From Sphingomicrobium sp. (GTDB taxonomy: Bacteria; Pseudomonadota; Alphaproteobacteria; Sphingomonadales; Sphingomonadaceae): 64,000 nt of DNA. How positions within the stretch are numbered: the stretch's first letter is position 1; every line of letters begins with the position of its first letter. Made by a program: the position numbers and the translations under genes. Location: positions 1,014,938 to 1,078,937 of the forward strand of contig DATCMI010000001.1 in assembly GCA_036563485.1 (NCBI GenBank). Reading direction: 5' to 3'. Positions 17,028 through 26,943 of the stretch are shown here, one piece after another. Under the pieces are notes generated by a model. It was not told where the DNA came from, did no database searches, and was given only the letters and a program-made list of their open reading frames with translations.

Positions 17028-17806
17028 TCCGCATCGCGGTTGCGAACCAAAAGGGCGGGGTCGGCAAGACCACGACCTGCATCAACCTCGCCACGGCACT
17101 CGCCGCAATCGGTTGGCGCGTCCTCCTGGTCGATCTCGATCCGCAGGGAAATGCCTCAACCGGGGTTGGTATCTCTGCCTCACATCGCACGCTGTCGAGC
17201 TATGATGTCTTGATCGGCAGGGCGTCGGCCTCAGAAGCGGCGGTGGCGACGCGTGTCCCGCGGCTCGACCTACTCCCGGCCACTGTCGACCTGTCCGGCG
17301 CGGAGGTGGAGATGGTCTCCCTCGAAGATCGCGCCCACCGCCTGGACAAAGCCTTGGCGGCGGCGGGGCCGCAGCGCTGGGACATCTGCCTGATCGACTG
17401 CCCGCCATCGCTCGGACTGCTTACCGTCAATGCGCTTGTCGCTGCACGGCACTTGCTCGTGCCCCTGCAGTGCGAATTCTTCGCGCTCGAGGGGCTTAGC
17501 CAGCTCCTTCAGACCGTCGAACGTATTCGCACCGCCTTCAACCCGGAACTGAGCATCCTCGGCGTAGCGCTGACGATGTTTGATCGCCGTAATAATCTCT
17601 CGCAGGCTGTTGCCGAAGATGTGCGGGCGTGCCTGGGCGCGGCAGTGTTCGATACAATTGTGCCACGGAACGTGCGTTTGTCGGAGGCGCCGAGCCATGG
17701 CCTGCCGGCGCTGATCTACGACCTCAAATGCCCCGGCTCCGAAGCTTATGTCCGCTTGGCGCGGGAGTTGATCGGGCGCCTGCCGCAGATCGCGGAGGCG
17801 GCATGA
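17024..17806 (+). CDS. parA: Chromosome partitioning ATPase ParA
   Basis: A 260-residue deviant-Walker ATPase that moves newly replicated origins by a ParB-stimulated DNA-binding cycle. The Walker A motif KGGVGKTT (residues 10-17) has the signature lysine; CLIDCPPSLGLL is the Walker B region. The ATG at 17024 overlaps the rsmG stop; the stop overlaps parB. Three ParB sites lie within 2.3 kb upstream. Confidence 0.97.
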   Translation: MIRIAVANQKGGVGKTTTCINLATALAAIGWRVLLVDLDPQGNASTGVGISASHRTLSSYDVLIGRASASEAAVATRVPRLDLLPATVDLSGAEVEMVSLEDRAHRLDKALAAAGPQRWDICLIDCPPSLGLLTVNALVAARHLLVPLQCEFFALEGLSQLLQTVERIRTAFNPELSILGVALTMFDRRNNLSQAVAEDVRACLGAAVFDTIVPRNVRLSEAPSHGLPALIYDLKCPGSEAYVRLARELIGRLPQIAEAA

Positions 17807-18702
17807 GCGCCGAGCGGCCGGCGAAAGGCCTCGGCATGGGTCTCTCGGCCCTGCTCGGTGAAGCCACGCGCAGTCCGGCTGCGGAGAGCGGCGCCGACGA
17901 AGGCTCGGGTGTCCGCGAAGTCGAGCTTTCGCGCATTCACCGCAATCCCGAGCAGCCGCGCACCCATTTCAGCGAGGAGGCGCTCGACGAGCTTGCCGAT
18001 TCAATCCGTCAACGCGGCGTGCTCCAGCCGATCCTGCTGAGGCGCGACGGCGACGGGTTCATGATTGTCGCCGGCGAGCGCCGTTGGCGCGCCGCGCAGC
18101 GTGCGCAGCTGCACAAGATCCCGGCCATTGTCCGCGACATCGACGAGAATACGACGGCCGAGCTGGCGCTGATCGAGAATATCCAGCGGCAGGACTTAAA
18201 CGCGCTCGAGGAGGCCGAGGGCTACCGGCAACTGATCAAGCGCTACGGCCACACGCAGGACGCGGTCGCCGGCATCGTCCACAAGTCGCGAAGCCATGTC
18301 GCCAATCTGCTGCGCCTGCTCGAACTGCCCGAGTTCGTGAGGCAATCGCTATTGAAAGGCGATATCAGCATGGGCCACGCTCGCGCTGTCGCGGCGTCCG
18401 AGGACCCTGAAGCGCTCACGCGCGAGGTCATTCGCCATGGCTGGTCGGTGCGTCGCACGGAGCAGGAGGCAAAGAAAGTAAGGCCGGGCGCCGGGATCGA
18501 CTTCGGGCGCGCCGCCGCGCGGAGAGCGGCAGCCGGACCCGTCAATGCGGACCTTGCTGCGCTCGAGCGCCAATTGAGCGACATGCTCGGCCTCAAGGTC
18601 CAGGTTGCGCACAAGGGGCAGGGTGGTGCCGTCACCCTCAGCTACTCGAGCCTCGATCAGCTCGACATGATCTGCCAGCGGCTGAGCGGAGAGCCGATCT
18701 AG
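17803..18702 (+). CDS. parB: Chromosome partitioning protein ParB
   Basis: A 299-residue CTP-dependent DNA clamp that loads at parS and recruits ParA and SMC. After a short N-terminal tail (KGLGMGLSALLGE, the ParA-contacting end) comes the nuclease-like fold with the CTP-binding GERRWRAAQRA motif, then the helix-turn-helix (AGIVHKSRSHVANLLRLLEL), and a C-terminal dimerisation domain. It overlaps parA as ATGA. The convergent holA gene ends 3 bp downstream. Confidence 0.97.
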   Translation: MSAERPAKGLGMGLSALLGEATRSPAAESGADEGSGVREVELSRIHRNPEQPRTHFSEEALDELADSIRQRGVLQPILLRRDGDGFMIVAGERRWRAAQRAQLHKIPAIVRDIDENTTAELALIENIQRQDLNALEEAEGYRQLIKRYGHTQDAVAGIVHKSRSHVANLLRLLELPEFVRQSLLKGDISMGHARAVAASEDPEALTREVIRHGWSVRRTEQEAKKVRPGAGIDFGRAAARRAAAGPVNADLAALERQLSDMLGLKVQVAHKGQGGAVTLSYSSLDQLDMICQRLSGEPI

Positions 18703-18705
18703 GCT

Positions 18706-19728
18706 TCAGCGGCCGGCGCTGCGCGCCTTGCGAGCAATCGCCAGCAACTCTTCTCCCAACGCTTCACGCTGTGGGGCGGGGCTGAACATGAAGGATCGCT
18801 CGAGGGCACCGGCCCGCTCGGCAACCGTCGCCAGATCGTGCGCCGTCCAGGTACGCAGCATTCGCTCCACCGCCGGTTTGTCCTTCCAGAACAATGATTT
18901 GCCAAGTGACGCCAAGACGGCATCCAGTCGTTCGCCGCGCTCGACCCGGGCCCGGGCAGGCGTGAGCATCAGCAGCCGGCGCTGAAGAGCGCGAATGGCC
19001 GGAATGGCTTCAGAACCCTGGGCCGGGAGCCGGGCGACGGTTTCGGAAAGGCCCGCAATGTCTCCCGTCAGCGCCATGTCGCCAAGCTTGAGGATGTCTT
19101 CCTCATTGCTGTCTGCCCCGACGTCGTCGACAGCGTCGAGTTCCAGGTCCTTCGGCGCATGAGGCGACGCGCCGACGTACAGGGCGAGCTTTTCGAGTTC
19201 CTGGGCAACGATCGCCTGGTCGTTGGCGCAGCTCTCGGCCAGCCGCGCAGCCACGGGCGGGCTGATCTTCAGGCCGTAGCGGCGCCCGAGTTCCGAAACG
19301 ACGCGGAGCGCATCATTGCCCTCCGGCGGATAGGCCGTGAAAGCTTGAGCGTCCCGCGACGCTTCCGCGAGCTTGAGGAGCGCGGAGCTCTTCGTCAGCG
19401 CGCCGGCAATCGCCACCACCGGGCTTTCGATCGACGGCGCGGCAAGCAGCGCCTCTACGCCGTCGGCGATTTCGTTGCTGGCTGGCTCGATCCAGATCAG
19501 CCGGCGCTCGCCGAACAGGCTAAGCGCCGCCGCTTCATCGGCCAGCAGCGCCGGATTGGCCCTTACTTCCCCGCTGCTCACCGCGAGTTTCGCGGCGCCG
19601 AGGGCTGCAAGCAGCCGAGCCGCAAGCGCGCGCGACTGCGATTCGTCCGGGCCGCAGAACAGATAGAAGCGGGTCGCGCGATCGGGCTGGTCGACGACGC
19701 GGGCGATCGACTGCTTTGCGACTTTCAC
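18706..19728 (-). CDS. holA: DNA polymerase III subunit delta
   Basis: A 340-residue clamp-loader subunit that opens the beta clamp (dnaN, 38 kb away here). Family features are the RATRFYLFCGPDESQ start, the GERRLIWIEPA segment and the helical RALQRRLLML region. No P-loop is expected in delta, and none is seen. The GTG start overlaps the lptE stop (GTGA), so it belongs to a leuS-lptE-holA unit. The gene converges on parB. Confidence 0.93.
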   Translation of the reverse strand: MKVAKQSIARVVDQPDRATRFYLFCGPDESQSRALAARLLAALGAAKLAVSSGEVRANPALLADEAAALSLFGERRLIWIEPASNEIADGVEALLAAPSIESPVVAIAGALTKSSALLKLAEASRDAQAFTAYPPEGNDALRVVSELGRRYGLKISPPVAARLAESCANDQAIVAQELEKLALYVGASPHAPKDLELDAVDDVGADSNEEDILKLGDMALTGDIAGLSETVARLPAQGSEAIPAIRALQRRLLMLTPARARVERGERLDAVLASLGKSLFWKDKPAVERMLRTWTAHDLATVAERAGALERSFMFSPAPQREALGEELLAIARKARSAGR

Positions 19729-20216
19729 CTTGTGCGCGCGGCGTAGACCGCGAGCCGTGCAACGATCTGGTCGGCGAGGATTCGTGAAAGGTTTTCCAGC
19801 GCTGTCTGCTCGGCAGCGACGGTCGCATATTCGCTGCTGACCGTATCGATGCTGACGTCCGACCCTGCAGTCGCGTCGAGCACGGTCGTTCCATTCGCCA
19901 GATCCACGAGCTGGTAGCGGGCGCGGAGGGTGCGGCGTTCCTGGGTAGCGGCGCGTTCGGCGCGAAGGCCGTACAGGGTCAAATTATCGTCCAGCTTCAC
20001 ATCCAGCCGGTACCGCGGCGTTCCGCTCCCCGTCCGCGTCAGGCGGTCGACAAGCTTGGTCCGCACCAGCCACCCAGGCTGGCCGGGAATGGGCGCGACC
20101 TCGACCGACTGGAGCACGCCTGCGACCGGGCCGTCGTTCCCGCCGGCGTAGAGTGGGCGAAGCCCGCAGCCCGTCAGGGGCAGCAGCAAGGCGGCGATCA
20201 TCAGGCGCGGCTTCAT
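19725..20216 (-). CDS. lptE: LPS assembly lipoprotein LptE
   Basis: A 163-residue outer-membrane lipoprotein: signal peptide ending in the lipobox LTGC (Cys17), followed by GLRPLYAGG, the typical LptE opening. LptE plugs the LptD barrel during lipopolysaccharide insertion. It overlaps leuS upstream (ATGA) and holA downstream (GTGA); leuS-lptE-holA is a common order in alphaproteobacteria and others. Confidence 0.92.
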   Translation of the reverse strand: MKPRLMIAALLLPLTGCGLRPLYAGGNDGPVAGVLQSVEVAPIPGQPGWLVRTKLVDRLTRTGSGTPRYRLDVKLDDNLTLYGLRAERAATQERRTLRARYQLVDLANGTTVLDATAGSDVSIDTVSSEYATVAAEQTALENLSRILADQIVARLAVYAARTR

Positions 20217-22732
20217 GCGACGATGTTCACCAGCCTGTCCGGAACCACAATCACTTTTCGCGGAGCGGCGCCGGCAAGCTGCCGCTGCACATTCTCCGAC
20301 GCGAGCGCCAAGGCTTCGGCCGCGCCGCGGTCGAGCCCCCGCGGCGCAGTCAACGTGTCGCGGAGCTTGCCGTTGACCTGCACGGCCAGGGTCACCTGAT
20401 CTTCGACCAGCATGGCCGGGTCGAACGTCGGCCAGGCCGCGTCGGCGATCAGTCCCTGCTCGCCCATGGCGGACCAGCATTCCTCGGCGAGGTGCGGGGC
20501 CATCGGCGCGACCAGCAAGACGAGCGTGCGAACCGCCTGCCCCCGGGAGGCGGATGGCTTCGCCTTTTCGATGGCGGTCACCAGTTCATAGAGCTGTGCG
20601 ACGGCCTTGTTGAACTGGAGCCCATCGATGGCTTCGCCGACGGCCGCGACGGCGCGGTGCCATTTGCGGTCGAGCGCTTCGTCCGTGCCTTCGGCCGTCA
20701 GATCCGCAGTTGCCAGGCGCCAGACGCGCTGGACGAAGCGGGCGGCGCCCTCAATTCCCCCGACCGACCATTCGAGGTCCCGTTCGGGCGGGCTGTCGGA
20801 CAGCATGAACCAGCGAACTGCGTCCGCGCCATATTCATCGAGGATCGGTTCGGGATCGACGGTGTTGCGCTTCGACTTGGACATCTTCTCGACGCGGCCG
20901 AGCGTCACCGGCTGTCCGCTTTCGATGTGGATCCAGTCGTCGCCGTTGCGCTTCACTTCATCGGGGCTGAGCCAGCTACCGTCACCCGCGCGATAGGTCT
21001 CGTGCGTGACCATGCCCTGGGTGAACAAGCCACGGAACGGCTCGGCGACGGAAAGCCTGCCGATCCGCTGCAAAGCGCGCGTCCAGAACCGGGCGTAGAG
21101 GAGGTGAAGGATCGCGTGCTCGACGCCCCCGATATATTGCGCGACCGGCAGCCACTTTTCGGCTTCCGAAGGGTCGAACGGCCTGTCGGACGGCTGGCTG
21201 GCGAAACGGATGAAGTACCAGCTCGAATCGACGAAGGTATCGAGCGTGTCTGTCTCTCGCCGCGCCGCGCCGCCACAGCTCGGGCAGTCGACATTCTTCC
21301 ACGACGCGTGGCGGTCCAGCGGGTTGCCGGGAATGTCGAAGCTGACGTCCTCGGGAAGAACCACCGGCAGCTGATCACGTGGGACCGGCACCGCTCCGCA
21401 CCCGCTGCAGTGGATGATCGGGATCGGTGTGCCCCAGTAGCGCTGGCGCGAGACGCCCCAGTCGCGAAGACGGTATTGCGTGGTGCCCTGGCCCCAGCCG
21501 GCTTCCTCGGCCCTGCGGATGATCTCCGCGGCGGCCTGCTCGGTCGTCAGTCCGTCGAGGAAGCGCGAGTTGACGGCGATGCCGGGCGCATTCTCTGCCG
21601 CGTCGCCGATCGGCTGACTCGCTACGTCGGAAGCAGCAGCAACGACGCGGCGAATTGGGAGGTGATATTGCTTCGCAAATTCGAAATCGCGCTGATCGTG
21701 CCCGGGCACACCGAAAATGGCCCCCGTACCGTAGTCCATGAGCACGAAGTTCGCGATGTAGACCGGCAGCCGCCACTGGGGGTCTAGCGGGTGGACGACC
21801 TCGAAGCTGGTGGCGAAGCCCTTCTTCTCCGCGGTCTCCAGCTCCGCTGCCGTGGTGCCGCCCTTCTTGCATTCGGCGATGAACGCCGCCGCTTCTGGGT
21901 TCGCCGCTGCCGCTGCCTGGGCGATCGGATGATCGGCAGCGACCGCCACGAAGCTCGCGCCGAAGATCGTGTCGGGCCGGGTCGTGAAGACTTCGACGCT
22001 GTCGATGTCGCCGGCAGGCTGCGCGAGGCGGAAGCGGAATTGCAGCCCGGGGCTCTTGCCGATCCAGTTCTCCTGCATCAGCCGAACCTTTTCCGGCCAG
22101 GCGTCCAGCTCCCCGAGGCCTTCGAGCAATTCTTCTGCGAAGTCGGTGATCTTCAGGAACCACTGGCTGAGCTTGCGCCGCTCGACCGGGGCTCCGGAGC
22201 GCCACCCGCGGCCATCGATGACCTGCTCGTTGGCGAGCACGGTGATGTCGACCGGGTCCCAATTGACCTCGCTTTCCTTGCGGTAGACCAGCCCGGCGTC
22301 GAACAGGTCGAGGAACAGCGCCTGCTCGTGACCGTAGTAAGCGGGATCGCAGGTGGCGAGCTCGCGGCTCCAATCGAGGGCGAAGCCGATGCGCTTCAGC
22401 TGATCGCGCATCGTTGCGATGTTGGCCCAGGTCCATTCCCCCGGGTGCACCTTGCGCTCCATGGCCGCATTTTCGGCTGGCATGCCGAACGCGTCCCAAC
22501 CCATCGGGTGGAGAACCTCGTGGCCCTGCATCCGGCGATAGCGGGCGATCACGTCGCCCATCGTGTAGTTGCGGACGTGGCCCATGTGGATGCGCCCCGA
22601 CGGATAGGGGAACATCTCGAGGACGTAGGTCTTGGGCTTGTTGCTGTTGCTGTCGGCAGTGAAGCAGGCTTCGTCGGCCCACCGCGCCTGCCACCGGCGG
22701 TCGGCCGCGACCGGGTCGAAACGCCCGCTCAT
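20213..22732 (-). CDS. leuS: Leucyl-tRNA synthetase
   Basis: An 839-residue class I aminoacyl-tRNA synthetase. The HIGH motif appears as HMGH within [15 protein letters not shown] (about 42-56) and the second catalytic loop as KMSKSKRN (about residue 617). Between them lies the CP1 editing domain that removes mischarged amino acids, with zinc-type cysteines in HCSGCGAVP and [11 protein letters not shown]. The length is close to the 860 of E. coli. It is the first gene of the leuS-lptE-holA unit, and the DUF3576 gene ends 14 bp upstream, so that gene may be cotranscribed too. Confidence 0.97.
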   Translation of the reverse strand: MSGRFDPVAADRRWQARWADEACFTADSNSNKPKTYVLEMFPYPSGRIHMGHVRNYTMGDVIARYRRMQGHEVLHPMGWDAFGMPAENAAMERKVHPGEWTWANIATMRDQLKRIGFALDWSRELATCDPAYYGHEQALFLDLFDAGLVYRKESEVNWDPVDITVLANEQVIDGRGWRSGAPVERRKLSQWFLKITDFAEELLEGLGELDAWPEKVRLMQENWIGKSPGLQFRFRLAQPAGDIDSVEVFTTRPDTIFGASFVAVAADHPIAQAAAAANPEAAAFIAECKKGGTTAAELETAEKKGFATSFEVVHPLDPQWRLPVYIANFVLMDYGTGAIFGVPGHDQRDFEFAKQYHLPIRRVVAAASDVASQPIGDAAENAPGIAVNSRFLDGLTTEQAAAEIIRRAEEAGWGQGTTQYRLRDWGVSRQRYWGTPIPIIHCSGCGAVPVPRDQLPVVLPEDVSFDIPGNPLDRHASWKNVDCPSCGGAARRETDTLDTFVDSSWYFIRFASQPSDRPFDPSEAEKWLPVAQYIGGVEHAILHLLYARFWTRALQRIGRLSVAEPFRGLFTQGMVTHETYRAGDGSWLSPDEVKRNGDDWIHIESGQPVTLGRVEKMSKSKRNTVDPEPILDEYGADAVRWFMLSDSPPERDLEWSVGGIEGAARFVQRVWRLATADLTAEGTDEALDRKWHRAVAAVGEAIDGLQFNKAVAQLYELVTAIEKAKPSASRGQAVRTLVLLVAPMAPHLAEECWSAMGEQGLIADAAWPTFDPAMLVEDQVTLAVQVNGKLRDTLTAPRGLDRGAAEALALASENVQRQLAGAAPRKVIVVPDRLVNIVA

Positions 22733-22746
22733 GTCAGCAGCTTGCC

Positions 22747-23184
22747 TTAGCGCGCGAGGGGAACGCGCCGCAGGTCACGGGCGCGGGTGAGGATGATGTC
22801 CTCAAGCTTCTGCACCGTGGCCGCCGCTACCGGCGCATCGACCCAGGCTCCGTTCTGGTTCACCTGCCGGGCCGCCGACACGCGCAGCGCATCGGCGCGC
22901 AGCTCAGGGTCGAGGATCGCGACGGTCAGCTTGACGCGCTCGCCGGGCGCCCGCGGATTGGAATACCAGTCGGTGATGATCACTCCGCTGCTCGGGTTGG
23001 CCTGAAGCAGGGGAGCGAACGAGACGGTGTCCACCGCCGCGCGCCACAAGTAGCTGTTCACCGCAATCGTGGTCATGCGCGCCGGCGCGAGCTTGGCCGG
23101 AGCAGCGTTCCTGTTCCGGGCGCAGCCGGTGCTTGCGAGGGCAGCCGCAACCAAGACGGCGGCAGTGACGTGCAGACGATTCAT
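22747..23184 (-). CDS. DUF3576 lipoprotein
   Basis: A 145-residue protein with a lipoprotein signal peptide (LASTGC, Cys21) and a DUF3576 domain containing [23 protein letters not shown] and [10 protein letters not shown]. The family is confined largely to alphaproteobacteria and its role is unknown; the location should be the periplasmic face of a membrane. The start at 23184 has an AAGGAC before it. It ends 14 bp before leuS and diverges from the outer-membrane protein gene across 185 bp. Confidence 0.88.
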   Translation of the reverse strand: MNRLHVTAAVLVAAALASTGCARNRNAAPAKLAPARMTTIAVNSYLWRAAVDTVSFAPLLQANPSSGVIITDWYSNPRAPGERVKLTVAILDPELRADALRVSAARQVNQNGAWVDAPVAAATVQKLEDIILTRARDLRRVPLAR

Positions 23185-23369
23185 CGGCGGTCCTTGATCA
23201 GACGAAAGCTTCACAGCCGGCGTTATAGCGGACACACTAGTCCCGCAAGCACCGGTCCCGGCAGCGGCTATGTGGTTCCACGGCAACAGGGGCTGAACGA
23301 ATCGACTCCGGACATGGAACCTTCAGGTTCGCCGGACTATATCGACTCGCGGAACAGGGAGTTCTTCAG

Positions 23370-24095
23370 TTGGTGAAGATCGCGAAGAGCAGGGAAGCAG
23401 CCGTCGCTGCGGCAGTTGCCGCGGCGGGCCTCGTCTTGACCCCCGCGTTCGCAGCACCGTCCGCGAAGAAGCGCCCGGCGCCCGTTTCGCTCAGCTTTGA
23501 CGCTCTGTCGACGTTCACGCCGGCCAATGGCGATCCCAAGCTCGCGGCTGCGCTGGCCGGTAAGAGCCTGGCGCTCACCGACTTCCAGTTCACGCCCGCT
23601 GCGGCAAAGGGCCGCCCGTCGCAGATCCGAGTCGCGATCCGTGCTCGCGGCAATGCGCCGAAGACCATGCTCGCACAGGCCAGCGCTCCGGTGCCGGCGA
23701 CCGCCGCAGTCACTTCGCTGAACCCGACCAGCTATAATCTTGGCGTTGCCGTCGGCTGGAAGCGCCTCGCCGTGTCCGGCGACGTCGCCAAGGTGAAGAG
23801 CGCCGATCCGGCGCTTGGCAGCCGCGAAACCGCAGTGGTCGGTGTCAGCTACTCGCTCAAGCGCTTCACCGGCCGTGTTGCGGTTGGTGCCGACAAGGCG
23901 GACGGACGTCCGCTCCCGGCGCTTCGCCAGGGCGATACCTATTCGGTCGACGTCGGCGCGTCTTATGCGCTTTCGCGGCGCGTCGCCCTCACCGGCGGCG
24001 TCCGCTACAATGTCGAGCGCGATCGCTTGTCGGCGCTTCAGGACGACCGCCGCGACAGCCAGGCCGTCTACGTCGGCACCGCGTTCAAGTTCTAA
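23370..24095 (+). CDS. Porin-like outer-membrane beta-barrel protein
   Basis: A 241-residue protein with a signal peptide (cleavage near AFAAPSA, about residue 28). The mature part from about 120 alternates polar and hydrophobic residues in short strands (YNLGVAVGWKRL, AVVGVSYSLKRF, TYSVDVGASYAL, ALTGGVRYNV) and ends in VGTAFKF. A C-terminal phenylalanine is the signal recognised by the Bam machinery. The residues 30-115 are less barrel-like, perhaps a periplasmic plug. I cannot name a substrate. The start codon is TTG (23370) or GTG (23373). The 3' end overlaps the convergent gene by 11 bp. Confidence 0.75.
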   Translation: MVKIAKSREAAVAAAVAAAGLVLTPAFAAPSAKKRPAPVSLSFDALSTFTPANGDPKLAAALAGKSLALTDFQFTPAAAKGRPSQIRVAIRARGNAPKTMLAQASAPVPATAAVTSLNPTSYNLGVAVGWKRLAVSGDVAKVKSADPALGSRETAVVGVSYSLKRFTGRVAVGADKADGRPLPALRQGDTYSVDVGASYALSRRVALTGGVRYNVERDRLSALQDDRRDSQAVYVGTAFKF

Positions 24096-24540
24096 ACGCC
24101 GAAATCCCTGCCCATCCGCTGAAGCCCAGCCGCGCCACGCGCGCGTAGCGCTTTGCGTCCATCCCGCCGAGTGCAACCAGCCGTCGACCGCCAAGCCGCG
24201 CGACCGCTGCTGCCTGCATGCGCCCAAGCGGCTGCCAGTCCGGGTGGCTGCGCGTCGGGTACAACGGCGACAGCATGATGATGTCGGTCCTTCGCAGCAA
24301 AGCGCGCCGCAGTTCCTTGATGTTGTGAACCCGCGCGGCCGCTCCGGGCGCTTCTTCAGTGACAGTCAGGCGCCGAAGCGCCGCGATGTACCGCAGGCGC
24401 AGCATTTGGGATGAGACGAGGGGCACCAGCACGAGGATTCCGCTTCCGGCTGGCAGCTGCCGCGCGAGCTCGAGCACCTCCGCGCTGTTCGCATCGGTGA
24501 CGAGGAGCCAGCGGCTTGGACTGGTCTGGCGGCGCGGCAT
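24085..24540 (-). CDS. Thiamine phosphate synthase/TenI-like protein (reduced)
   Basis: About 151 residues, related to ThiE/TenI barrels: LLVTDAN near the start, IIMLSPLYPTRSHPDWQPLG and LVALGGMDA fit beta-strands 5 to 7 of that family. It is shorter than ordinary ThiE (about 210) and lacks the usual DGVHLG-type phosphate motif, having ARVHNIKEL in that area. True thiamine phosphate synthase activity is doubtful; an isomerase or regulatory TenI-like role is possible. Start chosen at MPRRQTSP (24540). It diverges from yggS by 23 bp. Confidence 0.7.
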   Translation of the reverse strand: MPRRQTSPSRWLLVTDANSAEVLELARQLPAGSGILVLVPLVSSQMLRLRYIAALRRLTVTEEAPGAAARVHNIKELRRALLRRTDIIMLSPLYPTRSHPDWQPLGRMQAAAVARLGGRRLVALGGMDAKRYARVARLGFSGWAGISAFRT

Positions 24541-24563
24541 GGCGGTTCCTATAGCGGCGAGCG

Positions 24564-25217
24564 ATGGCACAGGCGGCACAAAGACGACAGCAGATCCTCG
24601 ACCGGCTCGCCCGCGCCGCCGAGATCGCCAGACGCGACCCCGCGGACGTTCAACTGATTGCGGTCAGCAAGGGCCGCTCGGCGGAAGAGATCGCGCCGCT
24701 GATCGACGCGGGGCAGCGCGACTTCGGAGAGAGCCGCGTCCAGGAGGCGCTCGGCAAATGGCCGGCCCTGCTGGCAGCGAACGATGGCCTCAGGCTCCAC
24801 TGCATCGGCCGCTTGCAGTCGAACAAGGCGGCTGAAGCGCTCGAGTTCTTCGACACGATCCAGTCGGTAGACCGCCGCTCACTCCTGGAAGCACTGATCA
24901 AGGAAGCGGGCGATCGAACCCCTAGCGTCTACGTCCAGGTCAACATCGGCGAGGAGGAACAGAAGGGCGGCTGCGCAATCGGCGAAGTGGGCGACCTTGT
25001 GGAAGCCGTTCGCCGATCGGCCCTGCCGCTCGCCGGGCTGATGGCGATTCCACCTCTGGGCGTAGAGCCGGCGCCCTACTTCGCCTTGCTTGCCAAACTC
25101 GCGCGGCGGCATGACGTCACAGGCTTGAGCATTGGTATGTCAGGCGATTTCGAAGCGGCGGTGATGCTCGGCGCGACCGCGGTGCGGGTGGGCACCGCCT
25201 TGTTCGAGGAATCATGA
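24564..25217 (+). CDS. YggS family PLP-binding protein
   Basis: A 217-residue member of the YggS/PLPBP family (human PROSC) that buffers pyridoxal phosphate and affects amino-acid homeostasis. The cofactor lysine is in LIAVSKGRSAEEI (about residue 36); the C-terminal LSIGMSGDFEAAVMLGATAVRVGTALF segment is the family's phosphate cradle. Fold type III barrel, cytosolic. The HAD phosphatase gene overlaps its stop as ATGA. Confidence 0.93.
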   Translation: MAQAAQRRQQILDRLARAAEIARRDPADVQLIAVSKGRSAEEIAPLIDAGQRDFGESRVQEALGKWPALLAANDGLRLHCIGRLQSNKAAEALEFFDTIQSVDRRSLLEALIKEAGDRTPSVYVQVNIGEEEQKGGCAIGEVGDLVEAVRRSALPLAGLMAIPPLGVEPAPYFALLAKLARRHDVTGLSIGMSGDFEAAVMLGATAVRVGTALFEES

Positions 25218-25885
25218 TCCCCTTCGATGCCCTGATCTTCGACTTCGACGGCGTTCTGCTCGAAAGCGAGCTGCCGATGAACCAAATCATCGCCGACGTG
25301 CTTACGGACCTTGGCCATCCAACCACGCTCGACGATGCGCTTCAACATTCTGTCGGGCACACCGGGCGTGAGGTGTTCCGCATCATGGAGCAGCGCATCG
25401 GCGGGCCCTTGCCGGACGAATTCCACACGAACATGCGTGAAGCGGGCGCGCGCGTGCTTGCGGAAGGGCTGGCCCCGGTCGCCGGCGCGATCGAGTTCAT
25501 CGAGGGGCTGCCGTCGGAGATTCCGAAGGCAGTTGCGTCATCGAGTTCGACCAGATGGATCCGCACCCACCTCGACCATCTGGGGCTGCGATCCGCGTTC
25601 GAGCCCCACATTTACAGCGGCAGGGAGCACGTCGAGCGCGGCAAGCCTGAACCCGACCTCTACATCCATGCGGCGCGAGCGCTTGGGGTGCCGATCGAGC
25701 GGACGGCCATCATCGAAGACTCGCGCGTGGGCGCCATCGGCGCGCTCGCCTCAGGCGGAACGGTGATCGGTCTCGCGGCCGGGAGCCACTGCCGCGATGG
25801 CCATGAGGAAATGCTGCGTGGCCTCGGCGTGGAGCACGTCGCGCATAGCTTTGACGACGTGAGCCGAATGCTCGGACTCGCCTAG
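25214..25885 (+). CDS. HAD family hydrolase (beta-phosphoglucomutase-like)
   Basis: A 223-residue HAD phosphatase or phosphomutase. Motif I is FDFDGVLLESE, with the nucleophilic and second aspartates; motif II is VASSSST; motif III/IV are in GKPEPDLYIHAARALG and AIIEDSRVGAIGA. A helical cap lies between residues about 16 and 80, as in the beta-PGM subgroup. The substrate cannot be told from the sequence. It is translationally coupled to yggS and its end overlaps the convergent ribA gene by 4 bp. Confidence 0.88.
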   Translation: MIPFDALIFDFDGVLLESELPMNQIIADVLTDLGHPTTLDDALQHSVGHTGREVFRIMEQRIGGPLPDEFHTNMREAGARVLAEGLAPVAGAIEFIEGLPSEIPKAVASSSSTRWIRTHLDHLGLRSAFEPHIYSGREHVERGKPEPDLYIHAARALGVPIERTAIIEDSRVGAIGALASGGTVIGLAAGSHCRDGHEEMLRGLGVEHVAHSFDDVSRMLGLA

Positions 25886-26943
25886 ACGAGCAGATGACCG
25901 CTGCGCTTGCGCTTTGTCGCGAGATAGTCGGCATTGTGGGGATTGGCAGGCATCTGATGGGCGACCCGTTCCGCGACCGCGATGCCGGCGGCTTCCAAGC
26001 CCCTCACCTTCTCGGGGTTGTTCGTCAGCAGCCGCACCTCGGCGATGCCGAGCGCACGAAGCATTGCGGCGGCGTGGCCGTAGTCCCGCTCGTCGTCGGC
26101 GAAGCCGAGCCGGCGGTTCGCATCCACCGTGTCGAGTCCCTGGTCCTGCAGCGAATAAGCGCGGATCTTGTTGGCGAGGCCGATTCCGCGGCCCTCCTGG
26201 CGGAGGTAGAGCAGCACGCCGCCGCCCGCATTGCCGATGATCCGTAAGGCTTGCTTCAGCTGTTGCCCGCAATCGCACTTGAGCGATCCGAACACGTCGC
26301 CGGTCAGGCACTCGCTGTGCAAGCGGATCAGCGGCGGCTTTCCGGCAAAGGCGCCGACCACCAGTCCGACATGCTCCTGCCCGTCATCGGAGGCGCGAAA
26401 CGCGACGATCTGCGTTGGCGGCAATTCGTCGAGCGGAAGCTTTGCTCGTGCCACGATCTCGACCGCCGGGTGGCGGCGCTGCTCAGCGACTTCGGCAGCG
26501 GCAACCTCCGGATCGCCATCGACGGGTTCGAGCATCCACAGCGCCGGAAGGAGCCCTGCCGACCTCGCGAGCGACAGTGCCGCCTCGGCCGTCTCCACGC
26601 ATGCCCCGCCGACCGGCTGGAGTGGCCCCAGCGGGCCACGGTCGAGGTCGCGCGCCGGATCGGCGATCGCCTTCGCGGCCGCGGCGTCGAGCCACGGGGC
26701 CCGCTCGATGATGACCGGGTTCGCCGGGTCGGCGGCGTCGCGCTCGTTCGCCAGCTTCAGCGCGGCTGCACGATTGCCGCTGATCAGCAGCCGCGCTGTG
26801 CGCCCGGCGTCGCGCAGCTCAAGTAACTCCGCGCTCGTGGTTTCGACTGCTGCGGCAGTGAAGTCCGCCGAGCCAATGATTCGGACGGGGCGGCCGGCGC
26901 GCAGCAGCGCAATGGCGCGCCGAACGGCCTCCCCTCCGGTCAA
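25882..26943 (-). CDS. ribA: GTP cyclohydrolase II with degenerate N-terminal domain
   Basis: A 353-residue enzyme for the first committed step of riboflavin synthesis. The C-terminal GTP cyclohydrolase II domain is intact: RLHSECLTGDVFGSLKCDCG holds the three zinc cysteines, and LRQEGRGIGL and YGTG-equivalent positions follow. The N-terminal 150 residues resemble the RibB fold only weakly, lacking the DDxxREnE acidic loop, so the protein is probably monofunctional. This complements the RibB protein of this window, whose cyclohydrolase domain lacks those cysteines. The TTG start overlaps the xth stop (TTGA). Confidence 0.9.
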   Translation of the reverse strand: MTGGEAVRRAIALLRAGRPVRIIGSADFTAAAVETTSAELLELRDAGRTARLLISGNRAAALKLANERDAADPANPVIIERAPWLDAAAAKAIADPARDLDRGPLGPLQPVGGACVETAEAALSLARSAGLLPALWMLEPVDGDPEVAAAEVAEQRRHPAVEIVARAKLPLDELPPTQIVAFRASDDGQEHVGLVVGAFAGKPPLIRLHSECLTGDVFGSLKCDCGQQLKQALRIIGNAGGGVLLYLRQEGRGIGLANKIRAYSLQDQGLDTVDANRRLGFADDERDYGHAAAMLRALGIAEVRLLTNNPEKVRGLEAAGIAVAERVAHQMPANPHNADYLATKRKRSGHLLV

